21,539 bases of DNA from assembly GCF_028209885.1 (NCBI RefSeq), contig NZ_JAQLEM010000036.1:1-21539 (forward strand), given 5' to 3'. Numbering within the stretch: the first letter of the stretch is position 1; each line of letters starts with the position of its first letter. The position numbers and the translations under genes are program-made. Below, in pieces: positions 1 to 8,159 of the stretch. The stretch is from Collinsella aerofaciens (lineage in GTDB: Bacteria > Actinomycetota > Coriobacteriia > Coriobacteriales > Coriobacteriaceae). The notes under the pieces were generated by a model. That model made no database searches and was not told the DNA's origin. It saw nothing but the letters and a program-made list of their open reading frames with translations.

Positions 1-5
1 TTCCG

Positions 6-42
6 CACGAACAGGAGGCCACTTAATGTGGCCTCCGTCGTG
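6..42. repeat. Long imperfect hairpin at window start, possible terminator of an upstream gene
   Basis: A perfect 9-bp stem (GGAGGCCAC at 14-22, GTGGCCTCC at 28-36) closes a TTAAT loop. After a small bulge it continues with CACGA (6-10) against TCGTG (38-42). No T-run follows on either strand, so a classical intrinsic terminator is not proven. It may end transcription of a gene lying before the window or be an RNA-stability hairpin. Confidence 0.45.
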
Positions 43-285
43 AGCAGGACTGTAGAGCAGGAAACTTAGCCCGTGCCGGGCCCGCTGAGACCAGACCGGC
101 GGGATACACAGGTTCAGATGGGGCTTTGATGCATGGGTGGTCTGTTGTTGTGCAAATGGGTATCATACTGTGGTTATTGCATCGACTCTGCGATGCATTG
201 TTGTACGTTCCCGGCGGTCGGTTTGCCAGAAGCGCCCCGTCGGTTGTTCCAGACCCGTTTCGAAGAAAGGAAACCACACGAACCT
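43..285 (+). other. Intergenic leader upstream of rnj, no gene seen
   Basis: This stretch has no convincing coding frame. Short inverted repeats compete with each other: GCCCG (69-73) with CGGGC (77-81), and CCCGC (81-85) with GCGGG (99-103). A 7-bp hairpin lies at 178-197. A TATCAT sequence at 161-166 could be a -10 element, but I see no good -35 at the right distance, so no promoter is called. An in-frame upstream ATG at 133 would add 51 residues to RNase J; it lacks a ribosome binding site and the added residues do not resemble RNase J. Confidence 0.5.
178..204 (+). other. Leader hairpin followed by a T-rich run, upstream of rnj
   Basis: TGCATCG (178-184) and CGATGCA (191-197) form a 7-bp stem with loop ACTCTG, followed directly by TTGTTGT. 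The shape resembles a weak intrinsic terminator or attenuator about 80 bases before the RNase J start. A stronger hairpin with a similar tail lies before rny. Function is inferred only. Confidence 0.35.
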
Positions 286-1956
286 ATGGCAGCTAAAAAA
301 TCATCTCCCTTGAAGATCATTCCGCTCGGCGGCCTTGACGGCATCGGCAAGAACATGACGGTCTTCGAGTGCGGCGACGACATGGTGCTCGTCGACGCCG
401 GTCTCATGTTCCCCGACGATTCCCAACCCGGTATCGACCTGGTGCTTCCCGACTACACTTATGTCCTGGAGAACGAGGAGAAGCTCCGCGGCATCATCGT
501 CACCCACGGCCACGAGGACCACACCGGTTCGCTTCCGTACCTGCTGCAGGACCTCAACAATAAGGTGCCCATCTTCTCGAGCAAGCTGACGCTCGGCTTT
601 ATTGAGGGCAAGCTCTCCGAGTTCCGCATCCGCGCGCCCAAGTTCCGCGAGGTCAAGGGCGGAAGCCACGTCAATCTCGGTGGCATCTCGCTCGACTTCT
701 TCTCGATGACGCACTCCATTCCGGGTGCTCTGGGCGTGTTCATTCGCACCAACCAGGGCACCGTTATGCACACCGGTGACTTTAAGCTCGACCAGACGCC
801 CATCGATGGCGTCACGCCCGATTATGCCGCCATCAGCCGCTTTGCCAAGCAGGGTATCGACCTGCTGCTTTCCGACTCCACTAACGCCACGGTTCCGGGC
901 TTTACCAAGTCCGAGGCCGAGGTTGGACCCAACCTGCTGCACGCCATCAAGAACGCCCCGGGCCGTGTGTTCGTCGCGTCGTTCTCGAGCCACATCCATC
1001 GCCTGCAGCAGATCTGCGATGCCGCCCGCAAGTGCGGCCGTAAGGTCGTTGTGACCGGTCGCTCCATGCTCACTAACACCCGCGTGGCGCGCGAACTGGG
1101 CTACCTCAACATCGACGACGCCGATATCATCGATGCCTTTGACATTGATAACCTGCCTGACGACAAGATTGTTGTCATGTGCACCGGTTCGCAGGGCGAG
1201 CCGCTGTCGGCCCTGTCCCGCATGGCCAATGGCGAGCACAAGACGCTCTCCATCCACGAGGGCGATACCGTTATCCTCTCGGCAACTCCTGTTCCCGGCA
1301 ATGAGAAAGCCGTCCAGCAGGTCGTCAACAGCCTGGCCAAGCTCGGCTGCGACGTGTGGGATAAGAACCGCGCCCTCGTTCACGTTTCCGGTCACGGTAG
1401 CCAGGAGGAGCTCAAGCTCCTGATGGCCATGGCCAAGCCCACGTACTTTATGCCGGTTCACGGTGAGGCCGTGCATCTGCGCGCCCATGCCCAGCTGGCC
1501 CGCAAGATGGGCATCAAGGACGATCATATCTTTATCCTCGATAACGGCGACACGCTCGAGATGCGCGGCGGTATCGTCAAGCGTGGTACGCCCGTCGAGT
1601 CCGGCGTCGTCTACGTCGACGGCCTGCGTATCGGCGATACCGACCCCATCGTCCTGCGCGATCGTCAGAAGCTCGCCAACGACGGTATGGTTACCGCTGT
1701 TGCCATTGTCTCGCTCAAGCACAAGAAGATCGAGGCCATCGAGTTCTCGGGCCGCGGCGTCTCGTTTGCCATCGACGACCAGTTCTCCGAGGATGCCTCC
1801 GCGTCCATTATGAAGACGATCGAGAAGGGTAAGTTCAGCTTTACGAGCAGCGGTTCCGATGCCATTCGCAAGGCCGTGCGCGATTCGCTCTCCAACTTCA
1901 TTTGGAGCCGTACGCGCACCCGTCCGATGATTATCCCGGTCGTCATGGAGGTTTAG
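286..1956 (+). CDS. rnj: Ribonuclease J
   Basis: A 556-residue metallo-beta-lactamase/beta-CASP ribonuclease with 5'-to-3' exonuclease and endonuclease activity, acting in mRNA decay and RNA maturation in the cytoplasm. The N-terminal domain carries the zinc-binding HGHEDH motif at residues 74-79. Further family signatures are THSIPGALG, the HTGDFKLD stretch, the SGHGSQEE region and the PVHGE histidine motif. Length matches the usual 550-560 residues. The start at 286 is chosen because a GAAAGGA ribosome binding site (about 265-271) precedes it and the protein begins just before the conserved IIPLGGLDGIGKNM block. The stop lies one base before the ftsK start, so the two are probably co-transcribed. 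With RNase Y at 11709 the cell has both major Gram-positive mRNA-decay nucleases. Identification is secure; J1 versus J2 cannot be told because only one copy is visible. Confidence 0.96.
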   Translation: MAAKKSSPLKIIPLGGLDGIGKNMTVFECGDDMVLVDAGLMFPDDSQPGIDLVLPDYTYVLENEEKLRGIIVTHGHEDHTGSLPYLLQDLNNKVPIFSSKLTLGFIEGKLSEFRIRAPKFREVKGGSHVNLGGISLDFFSMTHSIPGALGVFIRTNQGTVMHTGDFKLDQTPIDGVTPDYAAISRFAKQGIDLLLSDSTNATVPGFTKSEAEVGPNLLHAIKNAPGRVFVASFSSHIHRLQQICDAARKCGRKVVVTGRSMLTNTRVARELGYLNIDDADIIDAFDIDNLPDDKIVVMCTGSQGEPLSALSRMANGEHKTLSIHEGDTVILSATPVPGNEKAVQQVVNSLAKLGCDVWDKNRALVHVSGHGSQEELKLLMAMAKPTYFMPVHGEAVHLRAHAQLARKMGIKDDHIFILDNGDTLEMRGGIVKRGTPVESGVVYVDGLRIGDTDPIVLRDRQKLANDGMVTAVAIVSLKHKKIEAIEFSGRGVSFAIDDQFSEDASASIMKTIEKGKFSFTSSGSDAIRKAVRDSLSNFIWSRTRTRPMIIPVVMEV

Positions 1957-1957
1957 T

Positions 1958-4738
1958 TTGGCGCGCGGATCTGCACAAAACGCCAAAGGCAATAAAGCCA
2001 ACAACCAACCGGCATCTGCTAAGGGTGCCGGTTCCCATCTGCGTGCCAATAAGGGCCACGAGGCGGACTTCGACGATTTTGAACCCTTGGTGGAGCCGTC
2101 GGCCAACCGCGATATCGCCGGCGTGGTTATCGCCGTTTTGGCGATTGCGTCCTTCATTGCCGTGATTTCGCCGGCGACCGCACCCGTGACGGCTGCGGTT
2201 GCCGGTTTCTACCACCTAGGCTTTGGTCTGGGCGCCTACGTGCTGCCGATCGTCATTTTGCTGTTTGCCGCCACGCTCTTTTTAGGTGAGGACTCGCCGC
2301 TCAACATTCGCTCGGTCGCGGGCGGAGCCGTGGTCTTTATCGCCGTCGTCTCCATTCTTTCGCTGATGGTGCCGGGTACGAGCGACTCGTGTGACCTTAT
2401 GTTTACGCCGCAAAATCTGTCCGCCTCGGGTGGCTACATCGGTGCGTTTATTGCGAGTGCGCTGCAGAATGCACTGGGTAAGCCTATCGCGATGGTGGTC
2501 CTGTTGGGTCTGGCCGTCGTTGGTTTTGTCATCATCGGCTTTTCGGTGGGTGGCGTGCTGCGCTCTGCTCGCGACCGTGCGGCCGATTTTGCCGAGCGCC
2601 GTCGTTCCGACGTCAACGCGAGCCCGTGGGGTGACGACGAAGCCCTGTCGGTGCCCGGCGTTGCCCGTCCGCACTTGAGCATTCTTCGTCAAAAGGGCTC
2701 CGATGCTGCCGTGACCACGGTTATGGGCAACGATGTGGACCCGGTTTTGGACGATGACGATGAGGACGATGACCCGTTTGTCGACGTGTCCGAGGCCGTG
2801 GAAGCTGAGCGGGCCAAGACCACACTGTTGCCGCGCCGCCATGCCAAGAAGGGCAAGGCTGCGCCCAAACTCAACACGAGCGAGCCCGACCCGTCTTGGT
2901 CCGAGAGCGAGATTGAGCTCACCGAGGGCGATGACGAGGACGACGAGGCTCCGATTGAGACCGCAAAGACAACTTTGCTGCCGCGTTGCCATGCAAAGCG
3001 CGACCAGGTAACCGGTCAGCTTTCGATGGAAGACGACTCCGATAAGATCGACGAGTCCGAGCCGCCGTTTGCCGTGAATCCTGTCTCGGCAGCACCTCAG
3101 ATTCCCGACTTCTTGAAGCATCCCAAGGTTGCCGATACGGCTGTCGCGGGCGCTGCCGAGGCGCCTACTTCTAGCGATGGGGGAGCGGTCAATGCCCCCG
3201 CGGATAACGAGGGCGAAGAAGAGGATGGCCTTAAGCTTCCGCCGCTCGAGATCCTGCGCGCCAACCCGCAGTCGGCTTCCGCCGCGTCCTCGGACAAAGA
3301 GCTTGAGCAGACTGCCGAGTCACTGCAGTCCACGCTGCTTGAGTTTGGCCGCAGTGCCCGCGTGGTCGGCTGGATCGCCGGCCCCACGGTGACGACCTTT
3401 AAGCTGCAACCTGGCGAGGGCGAGCGCGTGAGCAAGATTTCGAGCCTCGAGGACGATATCGCGCTATCGCTTGCTGCCCAGTCGGTGCGTATCTTTGCCC
3501 CGATCCCCGGCACCTCGCTTGTGGGTATCGAGATCCCCAATCGCAAGCGCCAGAACGTCAACCTGGGCGACGTGCTTCCCTATGTGAAGGGCGGTCCGCT
3601 CGAGCTCGCCATCGGCCGCGATGCCGAGGGCACGCCGGTCGTCGCCGACCTTGCCAAGATGCCCCACCTGCTGATCGCCGGTACCACGGGTTCCGGTAAG
3701 TCGGTCATGATCAACTCCATCATCACGACCTTGCTCATGCGCGCCCTTCCCGAGGACGTTCGCCTGATCATGGTCGACCCCAAGCGCGTCGAGCTTGCGG
3801 GCTATAACGGCCTGCCGCATCTCTACGTGCCCGTAGTGACCGAGCCCAAGCAGGCCGCGAGTGCCTTGCAGTGGGCGGTGTCCGAGATGGAGCGCCGCCT
3901 GAAGGTCTTCGAGCGCCTTAACGTGCGTAAGATTTCGACCTACAACGAAAAGCAGGCCGCCGGCGAGTTTGAGCATTACGACAACCCGCCGCAAAAGATG
4001 CCCTACCTGGTCATCATCATTGACGAGCTCTCGGACCTGATGATGGTCGCCGGTAAGGATGTCGAGGCCTCGATCGTGCGTATCGCCCAGCTGGGCCGTG
4101 CCGCCGGTATCCACCTTATCGTGGCCACGCAGCGCCCCAGCTCCAACGTGGTGACGGGCCTCATCAAGGCCAACATCACCAACCGCATCGCCTTTAACGT
4201 TGCTACGGGCATCGACTCGCGCGTCATCATCGATCAGATGGGTGCCGAAAAGCTCACCGGTTTGGGCGACATGCTGTTCTCCAAGGTCGACTGGGGTAAG
4301 CCTCGCCGTATTCAGGGCTGCTTTGTCTCGGACGACGAAATCAACGAGATTGTCGAGTTCGTCAAGTCGCAGAGCGAGCCAGACTACCACGAGGAGATCC
4401 TGTCTGCCGTGGCGCCCGCTTCCATGTCCATGGCGGGTGGCGGCGGCATTGTCCGCACCGGAGTCGCCGAGCCGCAAGACGATGATCCGCTCATTTGGGA
4501 AGCCGCCCATATTGTGGTGGAATCGCAGCTTGGCTCCACATCTGGCCTGCAACGCCGCCTAAAGGTTGGCTATGCGCGTGCCGGGCGTATTATGGACATG
4601 CTGGAAGAGAAGGGTGTCGTCGGCCCGCCTGACGGTTCCAAGCCGCGCGAGGTCCTGTTGGACGAGGAGGGGCTTGCCGCGCTGGAATCTGTCGACGCCG
4701 AGATGGCACGTGAAGATCGTGAGTTTGGAGGATTCTGA
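1958..4738 (+). CDS. ftsK: DNA translocase FtsK/SpoIIIE
   Basis: A 926-residue septal DNA translocase that pumps chromosomal DNA through the closing division septum. About four membrane segments are visible near residues 53-72, 86-109, 118-138 and 175-200. They are followed by a long acidic Pro/Ala/Asp/Glu-rich linker (about 205-440) and the RecA-like motor. Walker A GTTGSGKS is at 575-582 and Walker B LVIIIDE at 684-690. The C-terminal winged-helix gamma domain (about 845-915), which reads DNA polarity sequences, is complete. The start is TTG, supported by a strong GGAGG (1947-1951) inside the end of rnj with a 6-base spacer. The linker holds the peptide AKTTLLPR[R/C]HAK twice (residues 286-297 and 336-347). 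The stop overlaps the next start (ATGA). Confidence 0.95.
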   Translation: MARGSAQNAKGNKANNQPASAKGAGSHLRANKGHEADFDDFEPLVEPSANRDIAGVVIAVLAIASFIAVISPATAPVTAAVAGFYHLGFGLGAYVLPIVILLFAATLFLGEDSPLNIRSVAGGAVVFIAVVSILSLMVPGTSDSCDLMFTPQNLSASGGYIGAFIASALQNALGKPIAMVVLLGLAVVGFVIIGFSVGGVLRSARDRAADFAERRRSDVNASPWGDDEALSVPGVARPHLSILRQKGSDAAVTTVMGNDVDPVLDDDDEDDDPFVDVSEAVEAERAKTTLLPRRHAKKGKAAPKLNTSEPDPSWSESEIELTEGDDEDDEAPIETAKTTLLPRCHAKRDQVTGQLSMEDDSDKIDESEPPFAVNPVSAAPQIPDFLKHPKVADTAVAGAAEAPTSSDGGAVNAPADNEGEEEDGLKLPPLEILRANPQSASAASSDKELEQTAESLQSTLLEFGRSARVVGWIAGPTVTTFKLQPGEGERVSKISSLEDDIALSLAAQSVRIFAPIPGTSLVGIEIPNRKRQNVNLGDVLPYVKGGPLELAIGRDAEGTPVVADLAKMPHLLIAGTTGSGKSVMINSIITTLLMRALPEDVRLIMVDPKRVELAGYNGLPHLYVPVVTEPKQAASALQWAVSEMERRLKVFERLNVRKISTYNEKQAAGEFEHYDNPPQKMPYLVIIIDELSDLMMVAGKDVEASIVRIAQLGRAAGIHLIVATQRPSSNVVTGLIKANITNRIAFNVATGIDSRVIIDQMGAEKLTGLGDMLFSKVDWGKPRRIQGCFVSDDEINEIVEFVKSQSEPDYHEEILSAVAPASMSMAGGGGIVRTGVAEPQDDDPLIWEAAHIVVESQLGSTSGLQRRLKVGYARAGRIMDMLEEKGVVGPPDGSKPREVLLDEEGLAALESVDAEMAREDREFGGF
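2813..2998 (+). repeat. Duplicated 12-residue peptide in the FtsK linker
   Basis: Two copies of AKTTLLPR[R/C]HAK are encoded at 2813-2848 and 2963-2998, 150 bases apart, within low-complexity acidic sequence. The copies differ at many third codon positions (for example ACC ACA CTG TTG against ACA ACT TTG CTG), yet 11 of 12 residues are the same. The peptide is basic and hydrophobic in an otherwise acidic linker. This suggests selection on the protein sequence rather than a fresh DNA duplication. Confidence 0.75.
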
Positions 4739-6249
4739 TGGCTGCACGCTTTGGTGACATGCTGCTCGAGCAGCGTCGCCGAATGGGCCTATCCATTCAG
4801 CAGGTCGCCAACACCATCAAAATCAGGCCGCAGATCATCGAGTTTTTCGAGACCGGTAACTTTGCATCGATGCCCCCGCGTGGCTATGCGCAGGGCATGA
4901 TTTCGAGCTACGCTCGCTATTTGGGGCTTAACCCGCGCGAGGTCGTCAACGCTTATTTTGACGACCTCATGGCATATGAACGCGAGACCTCGCAGCAGGG
5001 CGGTCGTTTTCAGGATGCTGCCGGCTACGTTAACTCGCGTTCGTCGGTCGATAACGGACGCTTTCTGATGGTTCAGGGCGGTCGTTCGACCCGCTATGGA
5101 CAGCGTCCTCAGCAGGCCGGTTATATTACCGAGACGGGTTCGGGCGAGGAGATTCGCTCACAGCGTGACCGGTTCCGCAGTACGCCGATGCCCGAGGACC
5201 GTGCACTTCCCGCTGCCCGCGGCGTGGCGCGTGACCCTCGTGCCGGCTACGGCGACGGCGGCTATTCCGATCGCGGTTACCGTGGTGCCTCTATGGGACG
5301 CTCTCGCGGTGGCTATGCGGATGCCGATACCACGCAGGTGACGCCGCGTCTTCGCTCTCAATCACAGCCGTATGGCCAGCGCTCTTCGGCTTCGCGTTCG
5401 GGCCAGCGTGGCTATCAAGGCCGCGGTGAGCTTGCGCCCCGCTCGGGTCAGCGCAGCCTTCAGGGCCAGGGCGGCTATCGCGGCCGTTCCGATAGCAATC
5501 GCGGTCGTATGCCTCAGGGAGGCGGCCGCAGCAGTTCCGGTCGTGGACGCGGCGGATCACGTACTCCTCAAAACAACGGGCTCGATCCGCGTATCGTCTA
5601 CGCCGGCATCGGTGCCGTTGTGCTGCTGTTGATTGTGCTCATCGTGGTGCTTCTGCGTGGCTGCGCATCTTCGGCGCCCGAGAACACGCCCGAGACGCCC
5701 ACTGCTACCAAGATGACGACCAAGAAGTCTTCTAAGAAGACCGAAACGGTCGACGAGGACGATGACACCGATGAGGCGACGGATGAGTCGACTGATTCGG
5801 ACGCTACCAAGACGACGGCCAAGAAGGAAGAGAACGAGGTCACGAAGGTCAAAGTCTCCGTTGCCAAGGGAAAGACCGCGTGGATTGAGGTCAAGGTTGA
5901 CGGCAAGTCGGTCTATGGCGCCCAGGCGACTGGCCCCTTTGAGCAGGAGTACACGCCCGAGTCTTCGATCGAGATCACCACGTCCAAGCCTTCCGATGTC
6001 ACCGTTACCAAGAACGGTGAAAAGGTTCGTTACGATACCAAGACCTCGGGCGTGGCGCGTGTGACGATCACCGTTCCCAAGAAGGAGACGTTTGATTCCG
6101 AGAATGGTGAAAGTTCTGATGGTACCGACACCACCGATGGTACCGATACCACCGACGGTACCGATGCCCAGTCCACGGATGGCGCCGATACCGCAACTGA
6201 CGGTCAGACACCCACCGATTCTACCGACAATTCGTACGATAGCTACTAG
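4738..6249 (+). CDS. RodZ-like helix-turn-helix membrane protein with RGG-rich linker
   Basis: A 503-residue protein with four visible parts. Residues 1-80 form a RodZ-type helix-turn-helix (FGDMLLEQRRRMGLSIQQVA, then PPRGYAQGMISSYARYLGL). Residues about 86-280 are disordered and rich in Arg, Gly, Gln, Tyr and Ser, with many RGG/RGY/GQRG motifs. One membrane segment lies at about 286-308. The extracytoplasmic part has a Thr/Lys/Asp stretch, a beta-rich domain like the RodZ C-terminal DUF4115 domain (about 365-450) and a Thr/Asp/Gly repeat tail. RodZ links MreB and the elongation machinery to the membrane, and Bacillus ymfM (rodZ) occupies the same place upstream of pgsA. The ATG overlaps the ftsK stop, with GGAGGAT in good position. 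The RGG-type linker is much longer than in Bacillus RodZ. Class is secure; a role in cell shape is inferred. Confidence 0.82.
   Translation: MAARFGDMLLEQRRRMGLSIQQVANTIKIRPQIIEFFETGNFASMPPRGYAQGMISSYARYLGLNPREVVNAYFDDLMAYERETSQQGGRFQDAAGYVNSRSSVDNGRFLMVQGGRSTRYGQRPQQAGYITETGSGEEIRSQRDRFRSTPMPEDRALPAARGVARDPRAGYGDGGYSDRGYRGASMGRSRGGYADADTTQVTPRLRSQSQPYGQRSSASRSGQRGYQGRGELAPRSGQRSLQGQGGYRGRSDSNRGRMPQGGGRSSSGRGRGGSRTPQNNGLDPRIVYAGIGAVVLLLIVLIVVLLRGCASSAPENTPETPTATKMTTKKSSKKTETVDEDDDTDEATDESTDSDATKTTAKKEENEVTKVKVSVAKGKTAWIEVKVDGKSVYGAQATGPFEQEYTPESSIEITTSKPSDVTVTKNGEKVRYDTKTSGVARVTITVPKKETFDSENGESSDGTDTTDGTDTTDGTDAQSTDGADTATDGQTPTDSTDNSYDSY
6121..6168 (+). repeat. 18-bp tandem repeat encoding GTDTTD units
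   Basis: Units GGTACCGACACCACCGAT (6121-6138) and GGTACCGATACCACCGAC (6139-6156), plus a partial third (6157-6168), encode GTDTTD repeats in the C-terminal tail of the RodZ-like protein. The near identity of the units suggests recent slippage, so length may vary between strains. Confidence 0.85.
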
Positions 6250-6275
6250 GCCGCTCGTACGCGAAAGGAAACATC

Positions 6276-6773
6276 ATGGCTAAAGATTCCAGCTTCGACG
6301 TCGTGTCCGAGGTCAACATGCAAGAGGTCGATAACGCCTTTCAGCAGACCACGCGCGAGATTTCCCAGCGCTATGACCTTAAGGATTCCGGCGCCACGAT
6401 CGAGCTTTCGAAGGGCGACAAGCTCTTTACGATCAACGCCCCGGCCGACTTTGTCTCCAAGCAGATTGTCGACGTGCTGAGCTCCAAGCTCATCAAGCGC
6501 GGCATCGACCTCAAGGCCGTCTCGTGGGATGCTCCGCAGGCGGCATCGGGCGGCACCGTGCGCGTGCTCGGCCATATCGTCGAGGGTATCGACCAAGCGA
6601 CCGCCAAGAAGATCAACAAGGACATCAAGGACCAAAAGCTCAAGTTCAAGGTGACCATCGAGGCCGACAAACTGCGTGTTTCCTCTGCTTCGAAGGATGC
6701 GTTGCAGTCCGTGATCCAGTTCCTGCGCGACCAGGACTACGGCCAGCCGCTGCAGTTCACCAACTACCGCTAA
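6276..6773 (+). CDS. yajQ: YajQ family nucleotide-binding protein
   Basis: A 165-residue member of the UPF0234/YajQ family, which has two ferredoxin-like domains; in some bacteria family members bind nucleotides such as cyclic di-GMP. The N-terminal block MAKDSSFDVVSEVNMQEVDNA and the C-terminal end QFLRDQDYGQPLQFTNYR are hallmark family sequence, and the length matches the usual 160-165 residues. An AAAGGA ribosome binding site lies 8 bases before the ATG. It sits 26 bases after the RodZ-like gene and 27 before rimO, probably in the same transcript. Family membership is certain; the physiological role in this organism is not known. Confidence 0.95.
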   Translation: MAKDSSFDVVSEVNMQEVDNAFQQTTREISQRYDLKDSGATIELSKGDKLFTINAPADFVSKQIVDVLSSKLIKRGIDLKAVSWDAPQAASGGTVRVLGHIVEGIDQATAKKINKDIKDQKLKFKVTIEADKLRVSSASKDALQSVIQFLRDQDYGQPLQFTNYR

Positions 6774-6800
6774 TATCAATCGAAAGGACCGCTCTCCAAC

Positions 6801-8150
6801 ATGGATACACCGTTGGGCTCCGTGCTCTACATCACCCTCGGGTGCGCTAAGAACGAGGTTGACACTGACCGCATGCGTTCTCTTTTGACCGCCGCGGGCT
6901 ACGAGGAGGCATTCGACCCGCAGGATGCCGATATTGCCATCGTCAATACTTGCTCGTTCCTCGCCTCCGCAACGTCCGAGAGCATCGAGACCACGCTCGA
7001 ACTCGCCAACGAGGTTCAGGACGGCGTTCGTTCTTGCCCCATCGTCATGTGCGGCTGCGTGCCGTCGCGCTATGGCGATGACCTACCTGACGAGCTGCCC
7101 GAGGTCGCTGCCTTTGTGAAGGCCGACGAGGAGGACGGCATCGTGGCGGTCATCGATGGCGTGCTGGGTGTCGAGCGCGAGATTGCAGCCTATATCCCGC
7201 AGGTCAAACGTACCGTCGAGGGTGCTGTCGCCTACGTCAAGATTTCCGATGGCTGCAACCGCTTCTGCAGCTTCTGCATGATTCCCTACATCCGCGGCCG
7301 CTATCATTCGCGCAATGCCGAGAGCATCATCTCCGAGGTGCGCGACCTGGTTGCCGGCGGTGTGCGCGAGATCGTGCTGATCGGCCAGGACACGGGCATC
7401 TGGGGTACCGACTTTGCCGACGAGGACGTCGCCGATGGCTCGCCGCGCAATCTGGCGCAGCTGCTGCGTGCCGTCGCCGAGGCCGTGCGCCCGCACAACG
7501 TCTGGGTCCGCGTGCTCTACCTGCAGCCCGAGGGCATGACTGACGAACTCATCGAGACGATACGCGATACGCCCGAGGTTCTGCCCTATATCGATATCCC
7601 CGTGCAGCACTGCGACGCGCGCATCCTCAAGGCCATGCGTCGCTCCGGTTCGCGCCAGGAGCTCGAGGATCTGTTCCGCGACCTTCGCGAGCGCATCCCC
7701 GGTATCGTGATTCGCTCCACGGCCATGGTCGGCTTCCCGACCGAGACCGACGACGAGTTTCGTGATCTTATCGACTTTATGGACACCGTCGGCTTTGACT
7801 ACACGAGCGTCTTTGCCTACTCGCAGGAGGAGGGCAGCCTGGCCGCTAAGATGGAGGGTCAGGTCGACGAAGAGGTCAAGCTCGAGCGCGCCCAGGAGGC
7901 CATGGACCTGGCCGAGTCGCTCGGTTTTGCCGCCACCGCCGCACATGTGGGCGAGCGCGCCCAGGTGATCGTCGACGGTATCGAAGAAACCGAGGAAGGC
8001 GCCGAGCTGATCGGCCATGCCTGGTTCCAGGCGCCCGATTCCGATGGCGCGGTGCATCTGGATGCCAGCGAGGCATCTGTGGGCGATATTCTGACTGTCG
8101 AGTTTACCGATAGCTTCTGCTATGAGCTTATCGGCCATGTTGTGGAGTAG
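6801..8150 (+). CDS. rimO: Ribosomal protein S12 methylthiotransferase RimO
   Basis: A 449-residue radical-SAM enzyme that adds a methylthio group to a conserved aspartate of ribosomal protein S12. The N-terminal UPF0004 domain has its three cluster-binding cysteines at 15 (TLGCAKNEVD), 51 (VNTCSFL) and 86 (MCGC). The radical-SAM cysteines follow the CNRFCSFC pattern at 152, 156 and 159. A C-terminal TRAM-like region ends the protein. The LGCAKNEVDTDRM and CSFCMIPYIRGRYHSR sequences separate it from the paralogue MiaB at 14788. The AAAGGA ribosome binding site lies about 12 bases from the ATG, a little far, but no better in-frame start keeps the first cysteine motif. The next gene, pgsA, starts 10 bases after the stop. 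Confidence 0.95.
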   Translation: MDTPLGSVLYITLGCAKNEVDTDRMRSLLTAAGYEEAFDPQDADIAIVNTCSFLASATSESIETTLELANEVQDGVRSCPIVMCGCVPSRYGDDLPDELPEVAAFVKADEEDGIVAVIDGVLGVEREIAAYIPQVKRTVEGAVAYVKISDGCNRFCSFCMIPYIRGRYHSRNAESIISEVRDLVAGGVREIVLIGQDTGIWGTDFADEDVADGSPRNLAQLLRAVAEAVRPHNVWVRVLYLQPEGMTDELIETIRDTPEVLPYIDIPVQHCDARILKAMRRSGSRQELEDLFRDLRERIPGIVIRSTAMVGFPTETDDEFRDLIDFMDTVGFDYTSVFAYSQEEGSLAAKMEGQVDEEVKLERAQEAMDLAESLGFAATAAHVGERAQVIVDGIEETEEGAELIGHAWFQAPDSDGAVHLDASEASVGDILTVEFTDSFCYELIGHVVE

Positions 8151-8159
8151 GAGAGCATC

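Noticed and set aside
69..135. Possible TPP riboswitch (CTGAGA in a GC-rich stem context)
   Set aside because: The second conserved block (CCTGATCTGG-like) is absent, and the downstream gene is RNase J, not a thiamine gene.
161..166. TATCAT as an rnj promoter -10
   Set aside because: No acceptable -35 at 16-18 bases upstream; kept only as a note.
133..285. N-terminal extension of RNase J from ATG 133
   Set aside because: No ribosome binding site; the added residues are Cys-rich and unlike RNase J, while ATG 286 has a good site and gives the usual length.
301..2157. 618-residue open frame on the minus strand opposite rnj
   Set aside because: It is exactly antisense to the well-supported RNase J gene, and its translation is low-complexity and unlike any family. 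Long antisense frames are expected in GC-rich coding DNA.
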